A stretch of 64,000 bases of DNA from Hyposmocoma kahamanoa (GCF_003589595.1 NW_020654810.1:24637257-24701256), one strand, 5' to 3'; shown: positions 1 to 9,700, counted from the stretch's first letter. Translations and numbers: made by a program. Notes: generated by a model not told the origin, from the sequence alone.

Positions 1-88
1 GTTTCTTAATTATTCTTCTCACGGGAAACTGCCTTACAAGTAGTAGGTTTAACCAATGTGACGATTTCAAGTATAATTTTATTACCAA
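1..88 (+). mobile_element. LINE 3' UTR fragment
   Basis: The opening bases match the 3' untranslated part of a LINE family that recurs at 19420-19500, 31891-31990, 36625-36690 and 47100-47215: GTTTCTT, then TTCTTCTCA, then GACGATTTCAAGT. The copy runs off the left edge of the window and lacks any coding part. Confidence 0.55.
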
Positions 89-519
89 TTAACACGTTCA
101 GGCCGAGATCATAATTTGTAGTTAGATGAGACAGATTTTCACACTACCTGTGGTACATCACCGTGCTAAGAAGAATTTGTCAAAGGTTTTGTCAGGCGGG
201 TTGCCTGCTTTGCTAGGCTGTATTTTAGTTTTCCTACATCCTTTTTTTTAAACCTTGATTTTTATTACTTTCTTAAAAATAATATATTATGAATCTGCTG
301 CTGTCCATTTCGTGCTCAACCACCGGTGGTAGGCTCCGCCTTATGGTTCAATTGTTCGTGCTCCCCGAGGTGGAAAGTTATTTTAAATTTAAATATTTTT
401 TACCTTCGACGCATAAAAATAGGGTCTTACCCCAGTCACAAAGAAACCGTCTCTGAATATTGGTGTTTTTAACTTGTCACGAGTTCTGGAGACACAAGGT
501 ATTCCTAACAATTTTGATA
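89..519. other. no recognisable feature
   Basis: AT-rich sequence with homopolymer runs. I see no open frame of note and no match to the repeat families found elsewhere in the window. Confidence 0.4.
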
Positions 520-702
520 TAATAATAATAATAATAATGCACACACTCATAGCTCCGCACTAGGGAAACCCTGTATCGCGAGTGCCATGTACACACACAT
601 AGAAATACTTATTATGTAGGCCATACAAATATTTCTTCCGGCCTGGGAATCGAACCTGGGCGTAGCAGTTCAGTACGGCAACAGTTAGGCCACGGAGGCA
701 GT
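520..702 (-). mobile_element. SINE-A copy
   Basis: tRNA-derived SINE read on the minus strand. The (AAT)n tail lies at 520-539 and the tRNA-like head at the right end. The B-box complement GGAATCGAACC is at 646-656 and the head end CACGGAGGCAG at 691-701. Compared with the copy at 55820-56042 it lacks about 35 bases of the body. Confidence 0.85.
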
Positions 703-739
703 CATTTAAATATTGTCATGTTTAACTCTATTGAGTATC

Positions 740-935
740 ACGATGTTTGATCACCATGATATTCAATTACAATGTGTTCAATTATTTTTGTGAAATTTCT
801 TAATAAGAAAAAATTGCTTCCATCCGGCTGGATTCGAACCAACGTCTTCCGGCAAACCATGCCAGACGCTATGCCAAATGAGCATAGTGCTAAGCGAAGA
901 CGTTCGTTCGAAGGAATTTTTTTAGTGTTAGTTCC
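740..935 (-). mobile_element. SINE-B copy
   Basis: Reverse copy of the SINE with head TGGCTTAGTTGG. The complement of its B box, GGATTCGAACC, lies near 830-840, and the conserved GAAGACGTYGG segment is beside it. The shared 3' tail (TTCAATTA..TTTTTGTGAAATT) lies on the left. Confidence 0.8.
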
Positions 936-1222
936 TTGTAATGTAAATTTGATTTTTTTTTTGTTTTTTTTTAAATGCAAGATGAAGACACATTAGAGAC
1001 TCCGTGTGGTAGATCCCTACAGCACCAAAATTGTTAGGGATATTGTGTGTCTATAGGATACGTGACGGGTTAAAATTTAATATTATCACTTACGCAATTC
1101 GGGGTTAGTGCGGTAGATGTTTGATAGCTACATACCTGAAAGTAACAAAAAATATGTTTTAGTAAAAAAAAATCAAAATAGTAATAGTTAGTTAATCATG
1201 AACATAAATTGAAATAGGCAGA
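936..1222. other. no recognisable feature
   Basis: AT-rich sequence with poly-T runs. Nothing I can name. Confidence 0.4.
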
Positions 1223-1320
1223 ATGTATTTCATCATCATCATCAGTCAGGCTGTATATTATACAGCCCGACTTCACCCACTACTGGGTATAGGCCTCAAA
1301 GTTTCTGTGCCACTCCATTA
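1223..1320 (-). mobile_element. SINE-C/RTE-type 3' tail fragment
   Basis: CATCATCATCATCAG followed by ACTACTGGGTATAGGCCTC is the reverse complement of the 3' end common to lepidopteran (GAT)n-tailed SINEs and RTE-type LINEs. Only the 3' end is present, with no tRNA head. Similar tails lie near 35085 and 35195. Confidence 0.6.
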
Positions 1321-1600
1321 ATGTATTTACGTAAACTTAAGAAAAATAATACACATAGAAGGGATAATACCTATCCCTGAAATGCCGAAATTATTCTAAT
1401 ATGTTTCGTTTTTTACTTTTGATGTGTAGAATATAATTACAAGGTTTTGTAATAATAAGTCAACTATAAGTATTTTTATTGAATTTCATAATGTTTTACT
1501 ATGATGACATTTATCTATTTTTGGGGGAAAGTTAACCCGACTGGACACGAACCAGTGACTGTAGCCTCGACGAGGCTGATTCAATTTTTGAACAGGCTTG
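1321..1600. other. no recognisable feature
   Basis: AT-rich sequence. No open frame or repeat that I can identify. Confidence 0.35.
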
Positions 1601-2640
1601 TCGCCCTCAGGCCCACGACTTATTCGCCTCGTCACTTGGTTTAAAAAAAGATCCGGTTTTCTGTAACGCTAGTGCCTTAGTGCCGCCCCGGGTGCACGTA
1701 CAGCACCATCCCTATTTTCCAGATAGTTTATAAAAAGCAAGTATATTAATTTTGTTTAGAGTGACCCTCCCTACCGACCCTTAGGGTATACGAAAAGGGT
1801 ACTACTGTATGACCTGTATAACCCGTGCGCGCACAGGAACCTTATATGTTCAGGTTCTGACCCCAGATAAGCCAGTGTACGGGGTGGTCATAGACCTCTG
1901 TCACTTGACTTCATCCGGTTCTCGAGAGGCTAGTGCCTCGGGTGAGTCGCCCCGGATGCACGTACAGTGTCCTCCCTATTTTTCAAATAGGTATCGAAGC
2001 TATAGGCACGCTCACTTCCCGTTGCGCATTGCACAACTAGTGGTTGCCACCGCTAAGCCGTCGACTCCGATCCACTTCCAAATTTTCTCATTGGTGGCGG
2101 AGCTGTAAGGCACGCTCGCTTCCTGACGCCGAAAAACGACGTCTCTCCAGTTCCCAATAACCTAAGCGGCTGGAGGGATCGGAGGATATCTAACTTATCC
2201 TCTATTAGCTCTCCGGGCCAATGCCGGAGATGCCAGTCACAGTATTCTGCGACAATGTCCGGACATAGCTTCCAACTTAAAGGGCAACTCACGTTTCCCG
2301 CGCGTCTCCTCAACTAGACCACTAGCTGCGCACGAGACAGACGCCCCGGCCACACACTACCGGGGCAGACAAACATATCTGACTGCAGCTATCCAAAAAC
2401 CCCAGCGAGTCCATACCCAAGTCCGGGTACACCAGGACGTCTATAGAGGCGTATCGCGCTGTACCCTGGCCTTGCCGTCGAACCCGTAGTCTCTCCGGAA
2501 AACTCTATCTCTCGGGTCGGTAGATAGGGACACAAAAGTGACAGTACGGGTTATTTGAAAGCAAGGACAAGTACCGAGGTTCAAATTTCGGGTTAAATAT
2601 ATTTCAAAAACAAACATTTTGGAACTGGCTGATTTGAAAC
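1600..2640. repeat. GC-richer block with internal duplications
   Basis: This kilobase is visibly richer in G and C than its surroundings. It carries diverged internal direct repeats. TAGTGCCTTAGTGCCGCCCC (from 1670) resembles TAGTGCCTCGGGTGAGTCGC (from 1931), and both continue into TGCACGTACAG and CCTCCCTATTTT-like sequence. AGGCACGCTCACTTCC near 2004 recurs as AGGCACGCTCGCTTCC near 2109. Short frames on both strands match no family I know. It may be the untranslated or coding remnant of a retroelement, or a satellite-like block. Confidence 0.4.
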
Positions 2641-2811
2641 TTCGCAAGTTAGTTTATTTACTTTGGTAATAATAGTACTTAAATCTTTAGGCCTTTAGGA
2701 CTACTCGAATGGCGGCGATAATAATGGAACTTGATACCAAAGTCAAGGTTATCTTAAGAATGTTTCTAGACAGGTTGTCCCTCTTCAAGTCCTAGAGGTA
2801 ATGGTCTAGAG

Positions 2812-2895
2812 CATAGATTCTCAAATTTTTTAACTCACCATCCATATAGGCAAGATAAAAAATTTGAAAACACGTATTTTTCATATTAACATTGC
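2812..2895. mobile_element. hAT-9 end fragment
   Basis: GATTCTCAAATTTTTTAACT followed by GAAAACACGTATTTTTCATATTAAC parallels the left end of the element at 50055-50959 (GGTTCTCAAACTTTTTGACT, GAAAACACGTATTTTTTATATTAAC). The other end is not visible here. The copy runs into a LINE fragment. Confidence 0.45.
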
Positions 2896-3060
2896 CCAAA
2901 AGTAAGAGTAAGTGCTGGAATGACCTTCCACCTCCAGTAAAAAACGCTAAAACGTTGTTTACTTTTAAAAACCGATGTGAGCAATGGCTCCTATCTGTAC
3001 AAAAACCTAGTAACAACTGGTCCCCAGTCAAAACTCCTTGCAGCACGAAATTTTTAATTT
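2866..3060 (+). pseudogene. non-LTR reverse transcriptase C-terminal fragment
   Basis: One plus-strand frame reads CWNDLPPPVKNAKT from 2913 and then FKNRCEQWLLSVQKP. This is the WNxLPxxI...FKxxxxxWL signature that ends ORF2 of jockey/CR1-like LINEs. It closely parallels YWNDIPPPIRH at the end of the larger LINE at 40691-42860, so the two probably belong to one family. The frame is closed upstream by a stop at 2865. Only the last ~60 residues survive, and no endonuclease or catalytic RT motif is present. It is a 5'-truncated dead copy. Confidence 0.7.
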
Positions 3061-3409
3061 TAGGTTAAATGTATAAAAAAAAAATGTACACGGACAGCCA
3101 TTAAGACAAACTTATTACTAGTTATTACTTAAGGTAGTTTATTACTTAATGTAAAAAAACATATGTAGTATATAGTTTATATAGATAATTCATCAATTTT
3201 TTTCCAATGTGGTAGCACCCCCTGATCAGAATCAACTCCCCCCGATTTCAGTGCCTACTTTGGGAAACTATGGCCTACAGCAATCAACGTAAAGGCTCTA
3301 TTAAATGCAATAGGCAATTTCATAGGCAAGCTACTTACACTTGAAATCGTCATATTGACTAATAGTATTTAATACAATCGTTGGTTGCATAATGAGGCTT
3401 CTTAAAATA
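3061..3409. other. no recognisable feature
   Basis: AT-rich spacer. No repeat or open frame recognised. Confidence 0.35.
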
Positions 3410-3510
3410 GAAGAAATGGGTATGGTGTCAGTACAGCCCTGGACAAAGACTTTCACAAGGCGATCTACTGCCACTAAATGGTCTGTTGCAAACATTTTTA
3501 TTACAATATT
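3410..3510 (-). mobile_element. SINE-D fragment
   Basis: GTCAGTACAGCCCTGGACAA, then CTTTCACAAGGCGATCTACT, matches the 5' end of SINE-D on the minus strand (compare 48735-48782). The rest of the element is missing. Confidence 0.55.
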
Positions 3511-3663
3511 AGTATTTACATACTTTTGTTTGACGCTGACTCTATCTTTACTCTAAAATGAAGTCTTCTCGTGTTGCAATCAACTTCACTCAAAGCGAGT
3601 TTATACCAGCTGTAAAACTTGCTAGAAACGTTTTATGTGATTCCCTTTCATACGGGCCCGTAT

Positions 3664-3732
3664 CCGAATCCGCGGTTCTGCGGATAAGCGGATATGCGGG
3701 TGGATCTTTGAAATGCGGATTGAGGAACGGAT
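3664..3732. repeat. degenerate GCGGAT-type simple repeat
   Basis: Repeated GCGGAT-like words (GCGGTT, GCGGAT, GCGGAT, GCGGGT, GCGGAT, ACGGAT) within about 70 bases. They create a short open frame without coding character. Confidence 0.5.
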
Positions 3733-3740
3733 CTGTGTGA

Positions 3741-5089
3741 TTGTGTCTTTGTGCTTTACTCGGCGACAGTTTCGGTGATAACTTACGGATCTAGGATTGA
3801 AATCCCGCTATTACATATTTTGTACACCATTTTGTCGGATGATATCTACTAGTGAGTACAATTCGTAGAAATCCACATGTGGCCGTACGTTAAAAGTGCT
3901 TTTATTCGTTTGTTACATGGATTATACGTATAGTCTCACACTATGGTTACAGGCGTGTATTCAACCGATTCTTCTTACTCGAAATAGTATTACAGATCAA
4001 TAGCATAGATACCTGTTTATTTAATTAAATTAACAATTAGACAATAACTATTAGGATCACGAGGATAGAAATGGATTAAAAATGTGAAACATTATGAATT
4101 CAACACTGAGTTGCAGCACCTTCAACAAGTATGGCGGCTCTGTGTCGTCTGTTGACTAACCCCGACGGTTAGACTAATCTACAAACATCACAACCGATAA
4201 CTGTCACATCACCGGTTTTGCCAGCTTTATAACAATATAACACTTAAGTTTATTTAAAACAAAGCTGTAGAAGTAGTTAAAATAATTTTTATGACCTAAA
4301 CGAAATATTTGACAGGAAATGAGATGTAAGAAAATTAATTTGTGACTTGAGATATTTGTGAAATTTTTTATTATTGACATTATATAACTAGACATGCATG
4401 CATGCTATTTAAGATATGCGAAACATGTTTCTACTGGCACTGTCTCTTGTAACATTTTTTGTTATAACTTGTTTAAGCAAATAAACGAATTATTATTATT
4501 ATTATAACGACATCCAAGCGTCTTGATGTTTTACCATACTAGTCGATAGGTGGGGTTGTAATGAATTAGTTGACATTCATAGTACAATTATCGGCTAGGC
4601 GGTGCTGCTGGGATAATGATGCCACGTATATATATGAAGTTAAAATTACTGCGGATTTTTCTTCAAACATTTAATTAAATTTTGCCAAAATTACGTCAAT
4701 GTAGCACCAAATGAGCGATTGTGATCATATGACTTGTTGTGACATGTTCTAAGCCTATCACAATACATATGATTGCAGCAACCACTTTAAATAATGACTT
4801 GAATCAAGTTCTGATTGATTCCGTAAAGCATTTTAAAATGCTGACTTGATTATAGACAATTTGTTCAAAAATTCACTTCCCTTGCAACGCCATAAGCAAT
4901 CACCATCTATTTAACCGGTCCATGTGTCAGCGTTTACCGTGAAATTAAATATCGGCATTATGACACTACTGTGTACCCCGTATCGGCTTATTTTTATTCT
5001 AAATTTAAGGACCTTTAACGTGTAAGTAAATGGTAATGTCGCTCCGTAATGCTACTTATTTATACACCTAGATTAAAACTGTATAAACT
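3741..5089. other. AT-rich spacer, mostly unassigned
   Basis: No gene seen. At 4440-4497 CAAATAAACGAATTATTATT and further ATT units look like a retroposon 3' end with a polyadenylation signal, but the upstream sequence matches nothing I recognise. Confidence 0.35.
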
Positions 5090-5097
5090 TAGAATAA

Positions 5098-5465
5098 TAA
5101 CGCATAGAAACCTAGTCCGCACACGCTAAGTGAGGCAAATTGAAGCGCGCCAAAAGAGCCTACACGAGCGGGCGGGCTTTCAGTGCTCAAGGTCAACTTG
5201 CACCGCGAACAGCTCCAGAATTTTAGCTAAAAATGACGAAATGTGCGGTAAATGAGTGTAAAAATACGTCAGACAAACATAAAATAGATACTAACATCAC
5301 ATTCCACAAGGAAGTAACGCGTTTCAACTTGTATTTTTATATAAATATTCACTAAAACCGAAAATTAACCTACCACTAAAACTAGCCTACATGAATTTGA
5401 TTTTTGCCTCACTTGTGACAGTTCGTTTGGTATGAAACTATCATTCTATGCGTTATTATTCTAAG
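5098..5465 (+). mobile_element. MITE-2 copy 1 (THAP remnant inside)
   Basis: A 368-bp element with inverted ends CTTAGAATAATAACGCATAG / CTATGCGTTATTATTCTAAG. It is flanked by a perfect 8-bp target duplication TGTATAAA at 5090-5097 and 5466-5473. The second copy, in the opposite orientation, is at 46004-46373. Inside is the start of a THAP zinc-finger protein. An 8-bp duplication together with a THAP domain fits the P-element superfamily, so this is probably a deletion derivative of a P-like transposon. Confidence 0.85.
5233..5355 (+). pseudogene. THAP-domain transposase N-terminal remnant
   Basis: A 40-codon frame starts MTKCAVNECKN and continues to ITFHKE before it degenerates and stops. 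MxxCAVxxCxN followed about 15 residues later by ITFHK is the N-terminal half of a THAP zinc finger. The first two cysteines (residues 4 and 9) and the TFH motif (residues 23-25) are present. The distal CxxH pair and everything after it are gone. THAP domains form the DNA-binding N-terminus of P-element-like transposases and of domesticated proteins. Here the fragment lies wholly inside MITE-2, and both copies keep it almost unchanged. I infer that it descends from the parent transposase. It cannot encode an active enzyme. Confidence 0.75.
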
Positions 5466-5547
5466 TGTATAAATATATTATCTACAGCATCTTAGCTTCG
5501 TTCGACGAAGTAAGCCAATATACTGTTACACACTGCCCAATTGTCTC

Positions 5548-5853
5548 GTGATTAGTAGCAATAAATATCCCTCAAACCTGCATATCGAAAAAGGTTTACG
5601 AGTACAATCCCTGGAAAGCGTGGGAAGTCCCCAATCGGCATTGTTATGGTTTAAACAATTTCAACAAATGTACGACCTAGACAAAAATACCCGTTCCAGC
5701 TTCAAAATTAATACGCGTAGCTCTGGTCCTTATGCTATGCGTATAAAAATTTATAACAATGTCCCCAAAACCATTAAAAATGAGGTTAACAATAAAACCT
5801 TTAATATAAAACTCACAAAATACTTGCTCCAAAAATGTTTTTATACGTTGTAA
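5548..5853 (+). pseudogene. LINE reverse transcriptase C-terminal fragment
   Basis: A 101-codon open frame ends in RIKIYNNVPKTIKNEVNNKT, then KLTKYLLQKCFYTL. The pattern YNxxPxxIK...FxxxLxxYLLxxxFY is the usual end of ORF2 in CR1/jockey-like LINEs, where aromatic residues, a proline turn and an amphipathic helix precede the stop. Catalytic RT and endonuclease domains are absent, so this is a 5'-truncated copy. The first ~50 residues are less typical, and the family cannot be fixed from this stretch. It differs in sequence from the other LINE ends in the window. Confidence 0.55.
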
Positions 5854-5927
5854 GAATTTTTCGAGAGAACAGTATTAGCTCTGAAAAATTCTTATTTGTT
5901 AGAAGAATACATATTATTTAAATCTTT

Positions 5928-6150
5928 AACCGACTTTAAAAAAGGAGGAGGTTCTCAATTCGGCTGTATGTTTTTTTTTGTATGTATGTTACGTAATAAC
6001 TTATTACCGTATATATATGATTCTTTTTTGTTTGAAAGGGCACCTCAATATTGGTCCCTTTAAATTCGAAGAAAATATTCCGCATCTAAGGGTGGCAAAC
6101 TAGGGCATGACTCCGGTTTCGCGCAAGTTGAAGGTGCGTTTTTGAGGTAA
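5928..6150 (+). mobile_element. MITE-5 copy
   Basis: Starts AACCGACTTTAAAAAAGGAG and continues GGAGGTTCTCAATTCGGCTG. The internal landmarks GAAGAAAATATTCCGCATCT, AAGGGTGGCAAACTAGGGCATGA (6089 onward) and CCGGTTTCGCGCA follow in the usual order. The right inverted end is missing. Confidence 0.75.
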
Positions 6151-6541
6151 ACAAATTACACTGCCCAGCAGGATTACATGGCTGTACTTTATATTAATTT
6201 AAGAACTTTTACATTGTAAGAATATGAAGAAACACTCTAGTTACTCAGACGGTGACCAGCATGGTCATGTACAATGGCTTAATAATGACCATAAAATAGT
6301 GCACAAAGATATTAACAGCTAGTTTCACAGCTGGTAAATCCGACGTACTCGAAATGTGGCAGTAAATCCAAATAGTACAATAGCCAAAGTAATTTTGTAC
6401 GACATCGGTGAGCTTTTACGTGAGGTTTTAGAGCTTTTGTATTGAGACGGAATTGGTGTTCAACGAACGATTTTGCGGTGGCTTGTTAATACAGGCTTCC
6501 AATAAAATGATTACGAATTTAAAAACAGTTCAATTTGAATT
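6151..6541. other. no recognisable feature
   Basis: AT-rich spacer between two mobile elements. No gene or repeat recognised. Confidence 0.35.
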
Positions 6542-7322
6542 AGTAATAGAGCTTATTGTGAAAGAGTTTTCCAAGGAAATACAGCCACCTTACTTATGTC
6601 TGCCGCCAAGCAGTAATGTTAGCATTACTGTGTTTCGGTTTTGAAATTACAAGCCATCGAGTATATATCCAGAAATAGAGACGAAATGTCTATTAATTTG
6701 TTTGAAAACTATTCTACCAAATCATTACCGTGACAACCGCGCTCCGCTTTGCCAGCCCGAATGCGAAACAATTGACGAGTGTCGTCAATTGTTCACCTCA
6801 AATTGACCAGTTTAACTTGAGCTTCGCTATAATGGACGAAAACTGAAAAGTTACATATTTAATATTTAATTACCGATGAAATGTGATTCCGTTTGTTTTG
6901 TAATTAGATGTTTTTCTGTTTTTGTCACACTTCCGAATGGAACAGCCTCCCATAGTTAGAGATAGAATCTTACAGAATATTTTTGAAATATACGAAGACA
7001 TACACACAGGTCAGTTGTTGGCGTTGTACTAATTCAGCTTTCTAATTTGTTCAGTGCAAACGAGAATTGATATTTAAAAGTGACATAAGGCCCATTTGCC
7101 CGATTAGTTGCCAGGGATAGATGGCCCTTATTTGGTCTCTATTTCTGGTTAGATACTAGATGTTACAAGCACATGGGAGTTTTTAACTTAACTGTCAGTG
7201 TGACGGGAGCAGTGGCAGTGCCCCACAGATGGTCTTTTCTTCTTCTTTTTACCTCTTCTTCTACTTAAAGCTCTGAGTGGGACTGCAACTGCTATGGCGT
7301 ATCGCTTTTCTACATACTTACT
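6542..7322 (+). mobile_element. SINE-D copy split by MITE-3
   Basis: The 5' part (CCACCTTACTTATGTCTGCC, GCCAAGCAGTAATG) stops at 6654. The element resumes at 7163 with ACAAGCACATGGGAG, then TGACGGGAGCAGTGGCAGTG and AAAGCTCTGAGTGGGACTGC. The intact order in other copies (for example 53870-54110) shows that this one SINE was cut by the MITE-3 insertion at its ATTACAGGCACATGG segment. Confidence 0.8.
6655..7162 (+). mobile_element. MITE-3 copy 1
   Basis: A 508-bp element with inverted ends CATCGAGTATATATCCAGAA / TTCTGGTTAGATACTAGATG and an exact 8-bp target duplication TTACAAGC at 6647-6654 and 7163-7170. It lies inside a SINE-D, so it is the younger of the two. The second copy is at 34170-34671. 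Confidence 0.9.
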
Positions 7323-7601
7323 GATTTTTTAAATTGGTATCCGTTAAATATGAGTGCCAGTGACTGTATTATTACAAATGTCATCTATAAATTCCCGAAT
7401 ATCCATTTGTCCGATGCTATTGTTCAACGGAAATCGGTTTGTATGTTTTTACTTTGTAGAAGACACATTTTTTTCTACAGAAATAGAAATATTTGGACGG
7501 AAACATTTTACCAGGGAACAGGTCCAATCAGAAACCTTTTAGGGGTATAGGATAATAGCTACGTCTTCGTCATTGTCTCAGCACCTTCTATATTTATTTA
7601 C
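7323..7601. other. no recognisable feature
   Basis: Two overlapping open frames of 62-66 codons occur in this stretch, but neither resembles a protein I know. Confidence 0.35.
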
Positions 7602-7850
7602 AATTCATCATCAACCCATTTATATGTCGCACTTCTGGGCACGGATCTTTTCTCAGGCGAGGTTTTCAAGCACAGTCCGCCAGACTTGTAAACCTTCATC
7701 GACGTGCAATATTCATTGCGATGTTTTTCTTTACCGAAAAGCTCATGGCGAATTTCAAATTAATTTTCTCAGAATAACGAATGAACTCAGAGATGAGAAC
7801 CAGGATTCGAAACCACGGCCTCTGCTTGTGAGGCGATAGGTCAACCATTT
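7602..7850 (-). mobile_element. SINE-C copy
   Basis: Reads CATCATCAACCCATTTATAT, then CTTCTGGGCACGGATCTTTTC, GTAAACCTTCATCGACGTGC and finally the B-box complement GGATTCGAAACC. It is a tRNA-headed SINE with its (GAT)n tail on the left. The better-preserved copy at 16791-17061 shows the same order. Confidence 0.7.
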
Positions 7851-8150
7851 TTTTACGTACACAACACGCAACTGGAACGCGTTCTTTATTTTACTCCCTG
7901 GCAATACATCTTTCCGCCGTCTCCCCGCTACCTCGCGAGTTAAAATTTGAGAAAAATCTGTGTACGCGAGTGATTTTTTAAATAATCCATTAAAAATCTC
8001 TTGCGTAATATAAAAAAGGCACATGCATATTGTACAGACTAAATATATACATAAAATAGATAAAAAAACATAAATAATAATAATTAATTATGTATGTGTG
8101 GTTAAGAGCATTTGAGCTCTTTGTTAAAAAGTTCTTTCAGGAAAGTACTT
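7851..8150. other. no recognisable feature
   Basis: AT-rich spacer. Nothing identified. Confidence 0.35.
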
Positions 8151-8230
8151 TGAAGTACCTTGTCTACCTCAGGGGGAGACTATGTCCAGCAGTGGATGCG
8201 TGTAAACTGATGATAATTATTATTTTATTT
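8151..8230 (+). mobile_element. SINE-C/RTE-type 3' tail fragment
   Basis: GACTATGTCCAGCAGTGGAT, then GTGTAAACTGATGATAATTA, is the conserved 3' end of (GAT)n-tailed lepidopteran retroposons in plus orientation. The upstream body is not recognisable. Confidence 0.55.
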
Positions 8231-8264
8231 ACAAAGAACCATAAATACATACCTTATAGACTAA

Positions 8265-9193
8265 AGGCCCATTTAGATGGAGAGAGTTTCTCGTCTCGAA
8301 GATACGATTATCGAAGGAATATAAAAAACTTTCCTTGTCTAAACATTCGCGATTATCGCCCTTCCACGTGAGCAATAATCGCCTCGCCTTTGAATATTGA
8401 ACGTCTCCGTGTAAACAGAACTGGAAAGCAAAAATCGTATTTCGAGTTTTTGTGCCAGCCGTTTCTACCATGAGTGCAGTGCGCGAGAGTGTTTTGATTA
8501 TCACTGCTTTTCTAAGACAATAATTATTGAAACGAGAGCGAAAAAGAATTCTGGGTTAAGAAAAGTTATAAAATTGAAAACAAATGATAAAAAAATGTAT
8601 ATTTCTATACAGCGCAATGAACTTAATCAGCAGTTCCAAATTTGGATGATTTTGCGTCATTTTGATATGTCCATAGTCAATACCGCAGTAATCACTGAAC
8701 TCGAATGGCAATTCTCGCACTCAAAACGGCTCTCGTATATATATATATANNNNNNNNNNNNNNNNNNNNNNNNNNNNNNNNNNNNNNNNNNNNNNNNNNN
8801 NNNNNNNNNNNNNNNNNNNNNNNNNNNNNNNNNNNNNNNNNNNNNNNNNGATTATCGTAAGCAATAATCGCCATAAGATTATCGTATCATAATGTTTACA
8901 TTCAGGCAAGAACTAAAATCTCGCCTACGATTATGTCATACGAGATCGTGCTTAGACAAGTCGAAAACTAGTAAGCAAGAATCTCCTTACTACATATTTC
9001 TCCGTGTAAACAGTCGAGGAGGCGATTAAGTTGCTTGCGAATCTCGTATGACATAATCGTAGGCGAGATTTTAGTTCTTGCCTGAATGTAAACATTATGA
9101 TACGATAATCTTATGGCGATTATTGCTTACGATAATCGCGTACGATTTTTCGTCACGAAGCGTGCGATAAACTCTCTCCATCTACATGGGCCT
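8265..9193. mobile_element. MITE-6, large palindromic element with gap
   Basis: Inverted ends AGGCCCATTTAGATGGAGAG / CTCTCCATCTACATGGGCCT are flanked by TAA on both sides (8262-8264, 9194-9196), as expected for a PIF/Harbinger-type TWA target. Inside, 8850-8946 and 9041-9137 are a perfect 97-bp inverted repeat with a 94-bp loop. An assembly gap interrupts the left part. I see no coding sequence. The PIF/Harbinger placement is an inference from the 3-bp duplication. Confidence 0.75.
8750..8849. other. assembly gap (100 N)
   Basis: A run of exactly 100 N, directly preceded by a TATATATATATATA tract and directly followed by the palindrome arm. The gap probably reflects assembly failure at the hairpin or microsatellite, so its true length is unknown. 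Open frames drawn across it are artefacts. Confidence 0.97.
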
Positions 9194-9440
9194 TAACATA
9201 CATAATAATACAAAAAACATAATGACTAATTATTATTTACACGTATCGTCTGCGACGTGTAATGCAACGTGGGTGTCCGGTAGCAGGCCTCGGAAACTTC
9301 GGTAGCAGGCCTTCGGCCAGAAGTCCTCTTTCATGAGTTGGTACTCTCACCACAAATGAATTTAAATTCACATTGTGGAGGGACCTCAACTGCTCGAACC
9401 TCAGAGTAACATTGGCTTTCATCCGTATATATTCCACAAT

Positions 9441-9621
9441 ATCGACAGGCTTTAATAATATATAGTTTATATCAGGTGTGTTAATATGAAGTTAGAGAGT
9501 TATTTAGACTATTCGGGAGTTTGTATTCTACATATAACATGTAGACGCAAACAGAAACAATACAGGATGTGCAAGGCGGAAGGTAAATTCTGCGCCCACA
9601 AGATAATATTATAATAATATT
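9441..9621. other. no recognisable feature
   Basis: AT-rich spacer. Confidence 0.35.
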
Positions 9622-9700
9622 ACGTGGCAGACAACTACACAAATGCCTGGTCACAAACTAGAGAATGCCTTGCACTATGAGAATTTCCCAGAATTTCAAC
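9622..9700 (-). mobile_element. SINE-E body fragment
   Basis: GGCAGACAACTACACAAATG, CCTGGTCACAAACTAGAGAATGC and GAGAATTTCCCAGAA match the body of SINE-E (compare 50695-50740 and the reverse of 60050-60125). The tRNA head is missing. Confidence 0.5.

Larger units (their letters stand above)
8235..9440. repeat. family H copy 1, interrupted by MITE-6
   Basis: The flanks of MITE-6 form one copy of a repeat seen uninterrupted at 26985-27180. ATAAATACATACCTTATAGA lies left of the insertion. TTACACGTATCGTCTGCGAC, GTGTAATGCAACGTGGGTGT and CCGGTAGCAGGCC lie right of it. The class is unknown. It could be the 3' end of a retroelement on the minus strand. Confidence 0.6.

Noticed and set aside
8574..8909. 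Open frames of 60-97 codons around 8.7 kb
   Set aside because: They cross the 100-N gap.
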